64,000 bases of DNA. It comes from Gordonia hongkongensis (GTDB lineage Bacteria > Actinomycetota > Actinomycetes > Mycobacteriales > Mycobacteriaceae). This document shows, piece by piece, positions 17,833 to 27,316 of the stretch. The DNA is taken from positions 558,001 through 622,000 of the forward strand of contig NZ_CP095552.1 in assembly GCF_023078355.1 (NCBI RefSeq), read 5' to 3'. The translations under genes were made by a program, and so were the position numbers. The stretch's first letter is position 1; each line of letters opens with the position of its first letter. The notes under the pieces were generated by a model that saw only the letters and a list, made by a program, of their open reading frames with translations, was not told where the DNA came from and searched no databases.

Positions 17833-18141
17833 ATGGCGACAGCGGCAGTTTCCAACGAAGAGGATCGCTTGGCGTGGGTTGCTCAGGCGCGTTGTCGAGG
17901 GGGAGACCCCGATGATCTGTTCGTGCGGGGCGCGGCCCAGCGCAAAGCCGCCACGATCTGCCGCCACTGCCCGGTGCAGCTCGAATGCGGTGCCGATGCA
18001 CTCGACAACCGCGTCGAGTTCGGCGTCTGGGGCGGACTGACCGAACGTCAGCGTCGCGCACTCCTCCGCCAGCACCCCGAGGTCACGTCCTGGTCGGCGT
18101 TCTTCGCCGCGCAGCGCCGGCGTCATCGCGACGCCGTCTGA
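17833..18141 (+). CDS. whiB4: WhiB4-type iron-sulfur redox regulator
   Basis: 102 residues with the four cluster cysteines (ARCRGGD, then ICRHCPVQLEC) and the GVWGGLTERQRR turn, followed by a basic C-terminus for DNA contact. The [4Fe-4S] cluster senses O2 and NO; the M. tuberculosis ortholog modulates antioxidant responses. It is divergent from ponA2 across about 320 bp, as in Mycobacterium. Start ATG 17833. Confidence 0.93.
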   Translation: MATAAVSNEEDRLAWVAQARCRGGDPDDLFVRGAAQRKAATICRHCPVQLECGADALDNRVEFGVWGGLTERQRRALLRQHPEVTSWSAFFAAQRRRHRDAV

Positions 18142-18155
18142 CCTCTTCTCCGCCG

Positions 18156-18183
18156 AGCCGTGTCGAGTGGTTTCGACACGGCT
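18156..18183. terminator. Hairpin after whiB4
   Basis: An 11-bp stem (AGCCGTGTCGA with TCGACACGGCT) and a 6-nt loop, just past the whiB4 stop. No T-run follows; it also forms the left border of a repeat cluster. Confidence 0.6.
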
Positions 18184-18312
18184 CGTCGCACGCTCCTCGC
18201 CTGCTCAACCAGCAGGGGGGCTCGGCGCACGCTCCTCGCCTGCAACCAGCGGGAGGCGGCTCGTCGCACGCTCCTCGCCTTCTCAACCAGCGGGGGACGG
18301 CTCGTCGCGCTC
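18178..18312. repeat. REP-like tandem repeat cluster
   Basis: Three degenerate units of about 40 bp share GGCTCGTCGCACGCTCCTCG followed by CCT-CAACCAGCGGG, with a partial fourth (GGCTCGTCGCGCTCGG). Similar GCTCGTCGC/GCTCCTCGC pieces occur near 5512-5545 and, within coding sequence, near 32128-32175. They look like intergenic repetitive elements of this lineage, not CRISPR, because there are no unique spacers. Confidence 0.75.
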
Positions 18313-18317
18313 GGTGA

Positions 18318-19412
18318 TCAGCCGCGGCCGGTGATCTGCTCGGCCACCGCGCGCAGGGCGGTCACATCGGCCACCTCGAACGGCAGCGCCGGGACCCCGA
18401 CGATCGGCACCCGCGGGTGCGACGCCGTGAACCGTTGCAGCAGATGGAGTTCGCGCTTCCCGGTGGCGGCCCGATCCGCGTGAATCCGGAGTACACCGCG
18501 AGCCAGTTCGTCGTTGACCGATTCGAGGGCGACCAGCGCTGCCTCCTCGTGGATCGACGTCAGGTTCGGGTGGGTCCGGTTGAGGATCAGTCCGGCCAGT
18601 GGCATCGACTCCTCGGACAGGCGGTCGACGAAGAACGCGGCCTCCCGCAGGGCATCGGCCTCGGCCGCAGCCACCACCGCGAACTGGGTGCCCGGCTGTT
18701 TCAGCAGGGCATAGGTCTTCGCGGCGCGGTCCTGGAAGCCGCCGAACATCGAGTCCAGTGACTGCACGAAGGTCGCCACGTCGCGGAGCATCTCGCCGCC
18801 GATGATCGTCGAGACACCCCGCATGGCCAGGCTCATCGCGCCGGTCACCATCCGGCCGACGCCGCGACCGCCGCCGACCAGCACCTTCATCAGACGCCCG
18901 GACAGGAACGACCCCAACCGCTGCGGGGCGTCGAGGAAGTCCAGTGCGTTGCGCGACGGCGGGGTGTCGACGACGATCAGGTCCCAGTGGTCCTGCTCGA
19001 GAAGCTTGCCGAGCTTCTCCATCGCCATGTACTCCTGCGTCCCGGAGAACGACGAGGCGACCGTCTGATAGAAGGCGTTCTGCATGATCGCCTCGGCGCG
19101 TTCGGGAGTGGAGTACTCGAGCACCATCTCGTCGAACGTGCGCCGCATGTCGAGCATCATCGCGTCGAGCGTGCCCTTGCCGTCGATCGCGACCGGCTGC
19201 GGGTCGTTGGTGAGTTCGGACATCCCGAGCGACTGCGCCAGGCGCCGGGCCGGGTCGATCGTCAGCACGGCCACGGTCCGGCCCTGTTCGGCGGCGTACA
19301 TCGCCATCGCGGCAGCAGTCGTTGTCTTGCCGACTCCGCCTGCGCCGCAACAGATCACGACGCGGGTCGCGGGGTCGGTGAGCACCGCGCCCATCTTGAG
19401 GTCGAGTGGCAT
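18318..19412 (-). CDS. ArsA/GET3-like ATPase (Rv3680-like)
   Basis: 364 residues of the anion-transporting ATPase fold. A deviant Walker A with signature Lys ([14 protein letters not shown]), the A-loop [12 protein letters not shown], and [13 protein letters not shown] (Walker B/switch II). In M. tuberculosis the Rv3679-Rv3680 pair forms a complex linked to protection from toxic metabolites. The start overlaps the upstream ATPase stop (TGATG), which indicates coupled translation and hetero-oligomer formation. Confidence 0.88.
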   Translation of the reverse strand: MPLDLKMGAVLTDPATRVVICCGAGGVGKTTTAAAMAMYAAEQGRTVAVLTIDPARRLAQSLGMSELTNDPQPVAIDGKGTLDAMMLDMRRTFDEMVLEYSTPERAEAIMQNAFYQTVASSFSGTQEYMAMEKLGKLLEQDHWDLIVVDTPPSRNALDFLDAPQRLGSFLSGRLMKVLVGGGRGVGRMVTGAMSLAMRGVSTIIGGEMLRDVATFVQSLDSMFGGFQDRAAKTYALLKQPGTQFAVVAAAEADALREAAFFVDRLSEESMPLAGLILNRTHPNLTSIHEEAALVALESVNDELARGVLRIHADRAATGKRELHLLQRFTASHPRVPIVGVPALPFEVADVTALRAVAEQITGRG

Positions 19413-20482
19413 CACGCACCCGCTTTCTGGAGGAGGTCGGCCAGCTCATAGATCGACCCCAGGTCGACGCCGTCACCGAGGGACGGCAGTTCGAGTGTCG
19501 GCATCTCCACCTCGTCGAGCTGCGCCTTGGCGATCTGCTGCGCCTGCAGGCGGGTCGCGTGCTCGATCGTCTCGGTGAGCAGGCCGGCCAGGTCCCCGTC
19601 GGCGAGCTTGAGTCCGGCGGCGGTGAGGCCGTCCTCGACACGCCCCGCGTCGACCCGACCTTCGGCGATCTCGTCGATCACCTCGGCCGGCAGGTGGGGT
19701 TCGCTGACGCGGTTGATGACGAGACTGCCGAGGTTGAGGTTCTTGCCCCGCAGTTCGTCGATCGCCTCGATCGTCTCCTGGATCGGCATCGCCTCGAGGA
19801 GCGTCACCAGGTGGATGATCGTCTCCTCCGAGTGGAGCAGGCGGACGACACCTTCGCTCTGGTTGCGGATCGGGCCGGTCTTGGCGAGGTCGGCCATGGC
19901 CTGGGTGACGTCGAGGAAATTGCCGATCCGGCCGGTCGGCGGCGCGTCGACGACCACCGCGTCGTACACGCGGTTGCCCTGCTTGTCGGTGTGGATGATG
20001 CGCTCTTTGATCTTGCCGGTGAGCAGGACGTCGCGGAGTCCGGGAGCGACGGTCGTCACGAAGTCGATCGCGCCGATCCGCTTCATCGCGCGGCCGGCGA
20101 AGCCGAGGTTGTAGAACATGTCGAGGTACTCGAGAAGGGCGTGCTCGATGTCGATGGCCAGCGCGGACACCTCGCCACCGCCCTCGGCGGTCGCGATGCG
20201 GGTGTCGGTGGGTGGCAGCGGCGGGATGTCGAAGACCTGCGCGATGCCCTGGCGACCCTCGGTCTCGACGAGGAGGACCTTCTTGCCGTCGGCGGCGAGC
20301 GCGAGTGCGAGCGCCGCGGCGATCGTGGTCTTGCCGGTGCCGCCCTTGCCCGTCACGAAGTGCAGGCGAGCGCGCGCGGCGGCCGCCGGCCACTCGTTCT
20401 CGCGCGCGACGGAGGAGTTGTCTGTCACGCCGGAATCGAGCGCCTCGCCCGACCCGGATCGTGAGCCCTGTTCGTTGGCCAC
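19412..20482 (-). CDS. ArsA/GET3-like ATPase (Rv3679-like)
   Basis: 356 residues. The N-terminal 40 are Ser/Gly rich, then [15 protein letters not shown] (deviant Walker A) and [15 protein letters not shown] (switch II). Partner of the downstream paralog. The GTG start sits 6 nt after TAAGGT on the minus strand, a leaderless arrangement, and the divergent DUF4177 gene begins 43 bp away. Confidence 0.88.
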   Translation of the reverse strand: MANEQGSRSGSGEALDSGVTDNSSVARENEWPAAAARARLHFVTGKGGTGKTTIAAALALALAADGKKVLLVETEGRQGIAQVFDIPPLPPTDTRIATAEGGGEVSALAIDIEHALLEYLDMFYNLGFAGRAMKRIGAIDFVTTVAPGLRDVLLTGKIKERIIHTDKQGNRVYDAVVVDAPPTGRIGNFLDVTQAMADLAKTGPIRNQSEGVVRLLHSEETIIHLVTLLEAMPIQETIEAIDELRGKNLNLGSLVINRVSEPHLPAEVIDEIAEGRVDAGRVEDGLTAAGLKLADGDLAGLLTETIEHATRLQAQQIAKAQLDEVEMPTLELPSLGDGVDLGSIYELADLLQKAGA

Positions 20483-20488
20483 CGCAAC

Positions 20489-20519
20489 ACCTTATCCATT
20501 GACCGTCGCCAGATAGGGT
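20489..20519. promoter_or_regulatory. Divergent leaderless promoters, back to back
   Basis: In the 43-bp gap, TAAGGT (minus strand, 20494-20489) is 6 nt from the GTG of the ATPase, and TAGGGT (plus strand, 20514-20519) is 6 nt from the ATG of the DUF4177 gene. Both fit the actinobacterial leaderless pattern TANNNT-N6-start. Confidence 0.6.
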
Positions 20520-20525
20520 GAGTCC

Positions 20526-20690
20526 ATGAGTGAAGTGACCGCGTGGGAATACGTGACCGTGCCGCTGCTGACGCACGCCACGAAGCAGATCCTCGATCAG
20601 TGGGGCGCAGACGGTTGGGAACTGGTTTCGGTTCTGCCCGGTCCCACCGGCGAGCAGCACGTCGCCTACCTGAAGCGACCGAAGGGCTGA
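20526..20690 (+). CDS. DUF4177 small protein
   Basis: 54 residues (WEYVTVPLLTHATKQILDQW, then DGWELVSVLPGP). The W-E-Y-V and GWELV elements are the DUF4177 signature. Function unknown. It lies 2 bp before ridA, which fits co-transcription, and matches the Rv3678A position in M. tuberculosis. Confidence 0.85.
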   Translation: MSEVTAWEYVTVPLLTHATKQILDQWGADGWELVSVLPGPTGEQHVAYLKRPKG

Positions 20691-20692
20691 CC

Positions 20693-21166
20693 ATGGCGAC
20701 CACGTGGACCGATCGTCTGGCCGAACTGGGCATCGAACTCCCGTCGGTGGTGCCACCGGTGGCGAGCTACACCCCGGCCGTGCGCACCGGCAACCTCGTC
20801 TACACCTCGGGACAGCTGCCCATCGTCGACGGCGAACTGTCGGCGCGGGGCAAGGTCCACGAGGGCGCCGAAGGCGTCGTTCGGCCGGACGAGGCGACGG
20901 CAGCAGCCCGGGTCTGCGCGCTGAACGCGCTCGCCGCGATCCACGCACTCGTCGGGATCGACTCGGTCGTCCGGGTGGTCAAGGTCGTCGGGTTCGTCGC
21001 GTCCGCACCGGGCTTCACCGGTCAGCCGGCCGTGATCAACGGGGCTTCGGACGTCCTCGGTGAGATCTTCGGCGACGCCGGTGTGCACGCCCGGTCCGCG
21101 GTCGGCGTCGCCGAACTCCCGCTCGGTGCGCCGGTCGAGGTGGAACTGATCGTCGAAGTGGCCTGA
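20693..21166 (+). CDS. RidA/YjgF family protein
   Basis: 157 residues. Family signatures are NLVYTSGQLPIVDG and RVCALNALAAIHA; the final strand is LGAPVEVELIVEVA. RidA proteins deaminate reactive enamine/imine intermediates from PLP enzymes. This longer subgroup does not show a clear catalytic Arg where E. coli RidA has R105, so enzyme activity is uncertain. Confidence 0.88.
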   Translation: MATTWTDRLAELGIELPSVVPPVASYTPAVRTGNLVYTSGQLPIVDGELSARGKVHEGAEGVVRPDEATAAARVCALNALAAIHALVGIDSVVRVVKVVGFVASAPGFTGQPAVINGASDVLGEIFGDAGVHARSAVGVAELPLGAPVEVELIVEVA

Positions 21167-21174
21167 CGTCTCCA

Positions 21175-21936
21175 TTGGACGTCGCGCTGCTGGTCGTGGC
21201 AGCCGCCGCGGCCGGGTGGGTCGACGCCGTGGTCGGCGGCGGTGGCCTCGTCCTGATCCCGGCGATGCTGATCGCCCAGCCGGGGTTGCCGATCGCGACG
21301 GCCCTGGGGACCAACAAGCTGGCGGCGGTCTTCGGGACCGCGTCGGCAGCGTGGCGTTACGTGCGGCACGTCCGGATCGATCTTCGTCGCCTGATCCCGG
21401 TGTTCGTTGCGGCGCTCGCCTTCTCGGCCCTCGGCGCGACGGTGGCCGTCGTCCTGCCCACCGAGATCTTCACGCCGATCGTGCTGGTCATGCTGGTCGG
21501 CGTCGGACTGTTCGTCGCGCTCAATCCCGGCTTCGGGACTGACGCGTCGACGGGACCGCGCTCGCGCGTCTCGACGATCGCGGGCCTCGTGCTGGCCGGT
21601 GTCGTCGTGGCCTTCTACGACGGGGTGATGGGTCCCGGGACCGGTACCTTCCTCATCATCAGCCTGACCGCGCTGGTCGGGACGAGTTTCCTGGAGAGCT
21701 CGGCGATGGCGAAGGTCATCAACACCGGTACCAACCTCGGCGCCCTCACGGTCTTCGGCCTGCAGGGAAATGTGCTGTGGCTCTTGGGTCTCGGCCTGGC
21801 CGTCGCCAACATCGTCGGCGCCCAGATCGGCTCGCACATGGCGATCGGCCGCGGCAGTTCGTTCGTGCGGTGGGTCCTGCTGGCCGTCGTCGTCGTGATG
21901 GTGGGGAAGCTCGGGTACGACCTGATCGTCGGCTGA
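21175..21936 (+). CDS. TSUP/TauE-SafE family membrane transporter
   Basis: 253 residues with eight hydrophobic segments and the repeated TSUP motif (GGGGLVLIPAML near residue 20, and DGVMGPGTGTFLIISL near 145). The family exports or imports sulfite, sulfonates or other organic anions. A TTG at 21175, 8 nt after the ridA stop, is the best start; the protein begins directly in TM1. Confidence 0.85.
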   Translation: MDVALLVVAAAAAGWVDAVVGGGGLVLIPAMLIAQPGLPIATALGTNKLAAVFGTASAAWRYVRHVRIDLRRLIPVFVAALAFSALGATVAVVLPTEIFTPIVLVMLVGVGLFVALNPGFGTDASTGPRSRVSTIAGLVLAGVVVAFYDGVMGPGTGTFLIISLTALVGTSFLESSAMAKVINTGTNLGALTVFGLQGNVLWLLGLGLAVANIVGAQIGSHMAIGRGSSFVRWVLLAVVVVMVGKLGYDLIVG

Positions 21937-22123
21937 GGTGGCCGGACTCGGCGGACAGCGCTGTGGAACGGCATCGGCCGAACTATGCTCTCCTCGTCGA
22001 CCCCGCAGCGGACGGGTCGCGACCCGATCGTCGTAGAGGCGGTGCATCATCAGCGATTCGACGGCTTCCGAGGCCGCGACGCCGCTGTCGGGAAAGCAGC
22101 GGGTCCTCGCGCTGCTCCTCGCG

Positions 22124-23623
22124 ATGGCGATGTTCGTTCTCGTCGTGGACACCTCGTTCATGAATGTGTCCATATCGGCGGTGGTCCGTGATCTGGACAC
22201 GACCGTGAGCGGTGTGCAGTCGGCGATTGCGCTCGAGGCGTTGGTGTCCGCCGCGTTCATCCTGATCGGGGGCAAGGTCGGGGATCTGATCGGTCGCCGG
22301 CGGGCCTACGTGATCGGTTTGCTCGCCTATGCCGTGGGCGCGTCGGCCATGGCGCTCGCACAAGGTCTCACGACGATCATCGTCTTCTGGGCGATCGTCG
22401 GCGGGATAGGGGCTTCCCTGCTCCTGCCCGCGATGCAGTCGCTGGTACACGGCAACTTTCACGGCGGCGACCAGAAGCGGGTCTACGCCCTCGTGGGCGC
22501 CGCCGCCGCGATCGCGGCCGCCGTCGGCCCGCTCCTGGGCGGTTTCATCACCACATACCTGTCCTGGCGGATCGCCTTCGTCGGTGAGGTCGTCATCATC
22601 GCGATCGTGTTGTGCGGCATCGGTTTGGTCCGCGACGTCGAGTACACGGGTCCACGGGGAGTCGACCCCGTCGGTGCTCTGCTCTCGGTGCTGGGAATGG
22701 GTGGGATCGTGCTGGGGATCCTCGTCTGGCAGGAGGGCGGTGAGGCCGTCGGCATCCTGCTGGTCCTGGGTGCCGCGGGTCTGGGCGGACTGACCTGGTG
22801 GCTGACCCGCCGGCGGCGCGCCGGGCGGCCCACGCTATTGGACCCGGACCTGTTTCGCTCCAAGCCGTTCCGCCTGGGCGTCAGCCAGCAGTTGCTGCAG
22901 CAGATCGCTCTCGGCGGCATCATGATCTCGCTGCCGATCTATCTGCAGATGGTCCTCGAGTACGACGCCATGGAGGCCGGGTTGTCCCTGGCGCCCCTGT
23001 CGCTCAGCATGTTCGCGGTCGCGCTGGTCGCCGGTCGGCGGACACACACCCGGCCCCCGTCGACGTTGGTGCTCATCGGTTTCGGCTTGCTCACGCTCGG
23101 GGTCGCGGTTCTGCTCCCGATCGTGACGCGGGCGGACTTCGGCTGGGGTCTCGTCGTGCCACTCGTCGTGGCGGGTGCCGGCCTGGGGCTGCTCGTCTCG
23201 CAGCTGAACGACTACACGCTCGGGCCGATGAGCGACGAGCGTGTGAGCGAGGCGGCCGGAACCAACTCTGCGGCCGGATCATTCGGTCTGTCCTTCGGAC
23301 TCGCGAGTGCCGGTGCGATCCTGTTGGCCTCGCTCGCCTTCGGATTCGCGCGCGAGGCAGAGTCCAGCGAGGTCCTGGCGCCCGCGGAACAGCAGCGGGT
23401 GGCGCAGGTGCTCGACGACGACGCACAGGTCATGAGCAATACACAACTGACCGAGTTGCTGGCCGGGCAGCCCACGGACGTAAGCGACGAGATCATCCGG
23501 ATCAACACCGAAGTCCGGCCGGTCGCGCTACAGGTGGCGCTGGTGGTCCCACTCGCTGCGGGTGTTCTCGGCACGATCAATTCGCTGCGGATGCGGAGCA
23601 GACCCGGTCGTCCGCGATCATGA
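22124..23623 (+). CDS. MFS drug-type exporter, 14-TM (DHA2-like)
   Basis: At least 499 residues. Motif A GKVGDLIGRRRAY, motif C-like GAAAAIAAAVGPLLGGFI and the DTSFMNVSISAV of TM1 (motif D1-like) place it with DHA2 proton-driven drug exporters. The coding frame is open back to 22037 (with KQRVLALLLAMAM before the chosen ATG) but has no ATG, GTG or TTG there, so TM1 is slightly short from this start. Overlaps the second MFS gene by ATGA. Confidence 0.87.
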   Translation: MAMFVLVVDTSFMNVSISAVVRDLDTTVSGVQSAIALEALVSAAFILIGGKVGDLIGRRRAYVIGLLAYAVGASAMALAQGLTTIIVFWAIVGGIGASLLLPAMQSLVHGNFHGGDQKRVYALVGAAAAIAAAVGPLLGGFITTYLSWRIAFVGEVVIIAIVLCGIGLVRDVEYTGPRGVDPVGALLSVLGMGGIVLGILVWQEGGEAVGILLVLGAAGLGGLTWWLTRRRRAGRPTLLDPDLFRSKPFRLGVSQQLLQQIALGGIMISLPIYLQMVLEYDAMEAGLSLAPLSLSMFAVALVAGRRTHTRPPSTLVLIGFGLLTLGVAVLLPIVTRADFGWGLVVPLVVAGAGLGLLVSQLNDYTLGPMSDERVSEAAGTNSAAGSFGLSFGLASAGAILLASLAFGFAREAESSEVLAPAEQQRVAQVLDDDAQVMSNTQLTELLAGQPTDVSDEIIRINTEVRPVALQVALVVPLAAGVLGTINSLRMRSRPGRPRS

Positions 23624-24855
23624 GTGAGAACGTCGCTCTGCAACGGCGGACCATCGTCCTGCTGTGCACGGCCCAGATCCTGGCCGGCCTGTCGATGGGC
23701 GGAGCCCTGGCGCTTGGGGCGATCCTCGGTGAGGAACTGTCGGGAACGGCGTCCCTCGCCGGCATACCGACGACCGTGGTCACGCTGGGGGCCGCGGCCG
23801 CCGGTCTCCCGTTGGCGTCCCTGGCCGCCGGACGCGGGCGGCGTCCCGCGTTGACCACGGGCCTGGTGATCGCCGGGGCCGGTTCGCTGGTCGTGGCCGC
23901 CGCCGTCGATCGCGGCTGGTTCGCGTTGATGCTCGTCGGGATGGCCGGGGTGGGGTCGGGCACCGCGGTGAGCCTGCAGGCACGTTTCGCGGCAACGGAT
24001 CTGTCGTCGGCCGGCACTCGTGGCCGCGACCTCTCGCTCGTGGTGTGGACGACGATGGTCGGCGCGGTGATCGGGCCGGCGGTGGTCCCGATCGGCGCCA
24101 CCGTCGCCGGGTGGTTCGCGATGGCCGATCTGTCGGGTCCGTTCCTCGTGGGTGCGGTCGGGTGCTTCGGGGCGGCGGCCGTGCTGTTCGTCGGCCTCCG
24201 CCCCGACCCGCTGGTCGTGGTGACCTGCGAAACGGACGGGGGTCGTGTCAAAGTGTCGCTGGCCGAGGGGCTCTCGGCGATCACGCACTCGCCGCCGGCG
24301 CGGGCCGCGATGGCCGCGGTGGTGTCGGCGCACGCGGTCATGGTCGGGGTGATGGCGCTGACGCCGGTCCACATGCATCACGGGGGCGCCTCGGTGACGC
24401 TGGTCGGCCTGTCGATCAGCGCGCACATCGCCGGGATGTACGCGCTCGCACCGGTGATGGGCCTGCTCGCCGACCGGACCGGCCGGATCCCGGTGATCCT
24501 CGGCGGTCAGGCGACACTCGTCGTCAGCTGCGTCGTCGGATTCGTCGTCGCGGAATCGCAGACGGGTCTCGTCGTCGCGCTGGTCCTGCTCGGCGTGGGA
24601 TGGTCGGCGTCGACGGTGGCGGCCTCCACGCTCCTCACCGACAGTGTCGACACCGCGCGACGCGCACCGGCGCAGGGGGTTTCGGACACCGCGATGAGTC
24701 TGGCCGGCGCGGCCGCGGGCGCGCTCTCCGGACTCGTCGTCGGGGCCTTCGGCTACGGGGTTCTGGTGCTCGGCGCCGCCGTGATCGCGGTGCTCACGGC
24801 GGCCTACGTGGTGCTCGACGGTGTCCGCGACCGACGACGGACCGCCATGGCCTAG
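23620..24855 (+). CDS. MFS transporter, 12-TM
   Basis: 411 residues with twelve hydrophobic segments. The central cytoplasmic loop includes CETDGGRVKVSLAEGL; LLADRTGRIPV is motif A-like at the second half. The 4-bp overlap with the upstream exporter implies joint expression; two adjacent MFS proteins may export related compounds. Substrate unknown. Confidence 0.87.
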   Translation: MSENVALQRRTIVLLCTAQILAGLSMGGALALGAILGEELSGTASLAGIPTTVVTLGAAAAGLPLASLAAGRGRRPALTTGLVIAGAGSLVVAAAVDRGWFALMLVGMAGVGSGTAVSLQARFAATDLSSAGTRGRDLSLVVWTTMVGAVIGPAVVPIGATVAGWFAMADLSGPFLVGAVGCFGAAAVLFVGLRPDPLVVVTCETDGGRVKVSLAEGLSAITHSPPARAAMAAVVSAHAVMVGVMALTPVHMHHGGASVTLVGLSISAHIAGMYALAPVMGLLADRTGRIPVILGGQATLVVSCVVGFVVAESQTGLVVALVLLGVGWSASTVAASTLLTDSVDTARRAPAQGVSDTAMSLAGAAAGALSGLVVGAFGYGVLVLGAAVIAVLTAAYVVLDGVRDRRRTAMA

Positions 24856-24895
24856 GGTTCGACACACGGATCGGGGACACTGGGGAGGCCGTCGG

Positions 24896-25132
24896 ATGGC
24901 AGCATCGCAACTCGTCGGGCGTACCGGGACGGTGACGATGTCGATACCGGGCGGCGAACTCCTCGGGGAGATCGAACTGCCGTTGGCCGGCGGAACCGAG
25001 CGGTTCCTCGCCCGCGCCGCCGCACCGATCGGGCTCGACGCGCCCGTTCTGGTCATCGCCGAGCGTTCCGGCCGAGTCGTCGACGTCGAGCCATGGGTAC
25101 CGGTCCCGGGCACGGCGAACCGAACCATGTGA
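24896..25132 (+). CDS. NfeD-like OB-fold protein
   Basis: 78 residues. GRTGTVTMSIPGGELLGEI and RSGRVVDVEPWVP match the soluble OB domain of NfeD proteins, which partner SPFH/flotillin proteins. A flotillin-like gene follows 77 bp downstream, supporting this call. No TM segment. Ribosome site GGGGAGG. Confidence 0.7.
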   Translation: MAASQLVGRTGTVTMSIPGGELLGEIELPLAGGTERFLARAAAPIGLDAPVLVIAERSGRVVDVEPWVPVPGTANRTM

Positions 25133-25209
25133 ACAACCGATCGTCGAAAGGTCCCGGATGCGGCAGGATCTGACGTCGACACATATCGCCTGCCGCTCGA
25201 GGAGAGACC

Positions 25210-26352
25210 ATGCTCGGCTACTACGTTCCCGAACCCGATGAGGCGATGCTGATCTCCGGCGCCAAGTCCGACTTCGACGATGCGCCATTCGTGGTCGTCG
25301 TCGGGCACGGGAAGTGGGTCATGCCCTTCTTCCGGAAGGTCCGTTTCCTGTCGATGGCGTTGCACGAGGCGACTATCCGAGAGGTCTGTGTGACGACCCA
25401 GGGCATCCAACTCAACGTGCGGGCGGTCATCGCCCACAAGGTCGGCAATGACGTGGCGTCGATCGTCAACGCCGGACAGCGCTTCATCTCCGAGCAGGAG
25501 AACGAGATGAATCAACTGACCGGACAGATCTTCTCGGGTCACCTGCGTTCCATCGTGGGCTCGATGACCGTCGAGCAGATCATCCGCGAGCGCGACACCC
25601 TGGCCCGTCAGGTGCTCGACGCGTCCAAGCGTGAGATGGGATCGATCGGTCTCGTCGTCGACTCGTTCCAGATCCAGTCGATCGACGACATGGATTCCGG
25701 TTACATCAACGCGCTGGCTGCCCCGAACATCGCCAAGGTGCAGCGCGAGGCGGCGGTCGAACGTGCTCGCGCCGACCAGGAGTCGGCGAAGGCGCAGCAG
25801 GAGTCGCTGCGGAACCAGGCCGACTACGAGCGGGAGACCGCGATCAAGCGGGCTGCGATCAAGGCCGAGACCGACAAGGCCAATGCCGAAGCCGCCCAGG
25901 CCGGTCCGCTCGCGCAGGCGCGGGTCAACCAGGAGGTCATCCGCGAACAGTCCGTGCTCGCGCAGGCGCAGGCCGAACTGCGTGAGCAGGAGCTGATCTC
26001 CGAAGTGGTGAAACCGGCCGAGGCCGAGGCGTTACGACGACAGATCATCGCCGAGGCGGAGGCCAAGGCGGTCGAGATCCAGTCGGCGGCCGCCGCACAG
26101 CACAACCGCATCGCCCTCGATCAGCAGCTCATCGAGGCCCTGCCCACGCTTGTCGGCGAGGTCGCCAAGGGCCTCAGCACCGCGAACCTCACCGTGTACA
26201 ACGGGGCCGAGGGCGTCAACGAGATCATGACCGGTGTGATCACCCAGGGCGCCGCGCTGCTGCGCAGCCTGCAGGATCAGGTGGCGCCCACGGTGGTGGA
26301 CGGGTCGGCCAGCGAGCAGTCCGTGAACGGTGCAACGGTCGGCGGGGTCTGA
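25210..26352 (+). CDS. Flotillin-like SPFH domain protein
   Basis: 380 residues. An SPFH/band-7 domain from about 20 to 200 (VRFLSMALHEATIREVCVTT, IIRERDTLARQVLDASKREM, VVDSFQIQSIDD) is followed by a long Ala/Glu/Gln coiled coil (about 190-310), the flotillin architecture. There is no N-terminal TM helix, as in flotillins that associate peripherally. It would scaffold membrane microdomains with the NfeD-like partner. Confidence 0.88.
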   Translation: MLGYYVPEPDEAMLISGAKSDFDDAPFVVVVGHGKWVMPFFRKVRFLSMALHEATIREVCVTTQGIQLNVRAVIAHKVGNDVASIVNAGQRFISEQENEMNQLTGQIFSGHLRSIVGSMTVEQIIRERDTLARQVLDASKREMGSIGLVVDSFQIQSIDDMDSGYINALAAPNIAKVQREAAVERARADQESAKAQQESLRNQADYERETAIKRAAIKAETDKANAEAAQAGPLAQARVNQEVIREQSVLAQAQAELREQELISEVVKPAEAEALRRQIIAEAEAKAVEIQSAAAAQHNRIALDQQLIEALPTLVGEVAKGLSTANLTVYNGAEGVNEIMTGVITQGAALLRSLQDQVAPTVVDGSASEQSVNGATVGGV

Positions 26353-26429
26353 CCCGGGGATCGACTCGGCATGGTCGGATCGTCGGGCTTCGCCCGGTTC
26401 CTCGCACCGAGTGGATAGGCTCGGGGACC

Positions 26430-27251
26430 ATGAGCTCACCGAACGACGCCGCACCCACGCACCCTGCCTACGGGGTGCTGCGGGAAGTGACCCCCTTCGC
26501 GTCGGTCCTGCTGTGCGACAACTCGGGGATGATGGAACTCGACGGCACGAACACCTACGTGCTGCGCGCTCCCGGCAGCGAGGAATGCGTGGTCATCGAC
26601 CCGGGACCGCCGAAGTACAAACACCACGCCCGGCGCCTCGCCGAATTGCCCGGGGTCGCACTGGTCTTGGTGACCCACCGGCACTTCGACCACACCGGCG
26701 GGGTGTCGCGCCTGCACAAGCGCACGGGTGCGCCGGTACGCGCTCGGTTGGAGAAGCACTGCCGCAACGGGGCGCCACTGCGGGATCGTGAGGTGATCGA
26801 GGCCGCGGGTCTGCGGATCACGGTGCTGTTCACCCCGGGACATACGGGGGATTCCGTCAGCTTCCTCGTCGAACACGACGGACAACGTGCGGTCCTGACC
26901 GGCGACACGATCCTCGGGAGTGGCACGACCGTGCTCGATCCCGCCGACGGCGGGTTGCGCGACTATCTGAACTCGCTGAACCGTCTGATCGTCGAAGGGG
27001 AAGGAGCGGCACTGCTCCCGGCGCACGGTCCGGACCATCCCGATCTGGGCCCCGTCGCGCGGTACTACAAGGCGCATCGCGAGGAGCGGATCGACCAGAT
27101 CGTCGCCGCTCTGGACACGATGGGTGTCTCGGCCCGCGACGCGAAGCCGATGAAGGTGGTGCGCAAGGTGTACTCCGACGTCGACAAGAAGCTGTGGCCC
27201 GCCGCGCGGATGTCGGTGAAGGCGCAGTTGGAGTATTTGCGCGAGGCCTGA
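26430..27251 (+). CDS. Metallo-beta-lactamase fold hydrolase (Rv3677c-like)
   Basis: 273 residues. Zinc ligands are THRHFDHTGG at about 81-90, TPGHTGDS, TGDTILG and the late His in PAHGPDH. A C-terminal winged-helix-like region (MKVVRKVYSD) resembles LACTB2-type proteins, which are endoribonucleases; a small-molecule hydrolase is the alternative. Convergent with crp, separated by a terminator. Confidence 0.88.
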   Translation: MSSPNDAAPTHPAYGVLREVTPFASVLLCDNSGMMELDGTNTYVLRAPGSEECVVIDPGPPKYKHHARRLAELPGVALVLVTHRHFDHTGGVSRLHKRTGAPVRARLEKHCRNGAPLRDREVIEAAGLRITVLFTPGHTGDSVSFLVEHDGQRAVLTGDTILGSGTTVLDPADGGLRDYLNSLNRLIVEGEGAALLPAHGPDHPDLGPVARYYKAHREERIDQIVAALDTMGVSARDAKPMKVVRKVYSDVDKKLWPAARMSVKAQLEYLREA

Positions 27252-27269
27252 CCCTTCGAGGGAAGAGCA

Positions 27270-27301
27270 AAGCCGCCCGCTCCCGGAGGAGCGAGCGGCT
27301 T
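27270..27301. terminator. Convergent terminator, MBL gene / crp
   Basis: A 14-bp stem (27270-27283 with 27288-27301, one mismatch) with a CGGA tetraloop lies between the two convergent genes. Confidence 0.85.
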
Positions 27302-27316
27302 CGTGGTGAACTCGAG

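Noticed and set aside
18178..18312. Possible CRISPR array
   Set aside because: Repeats are degenerate and adjacent with no unique spacers, and no cas genes are present.
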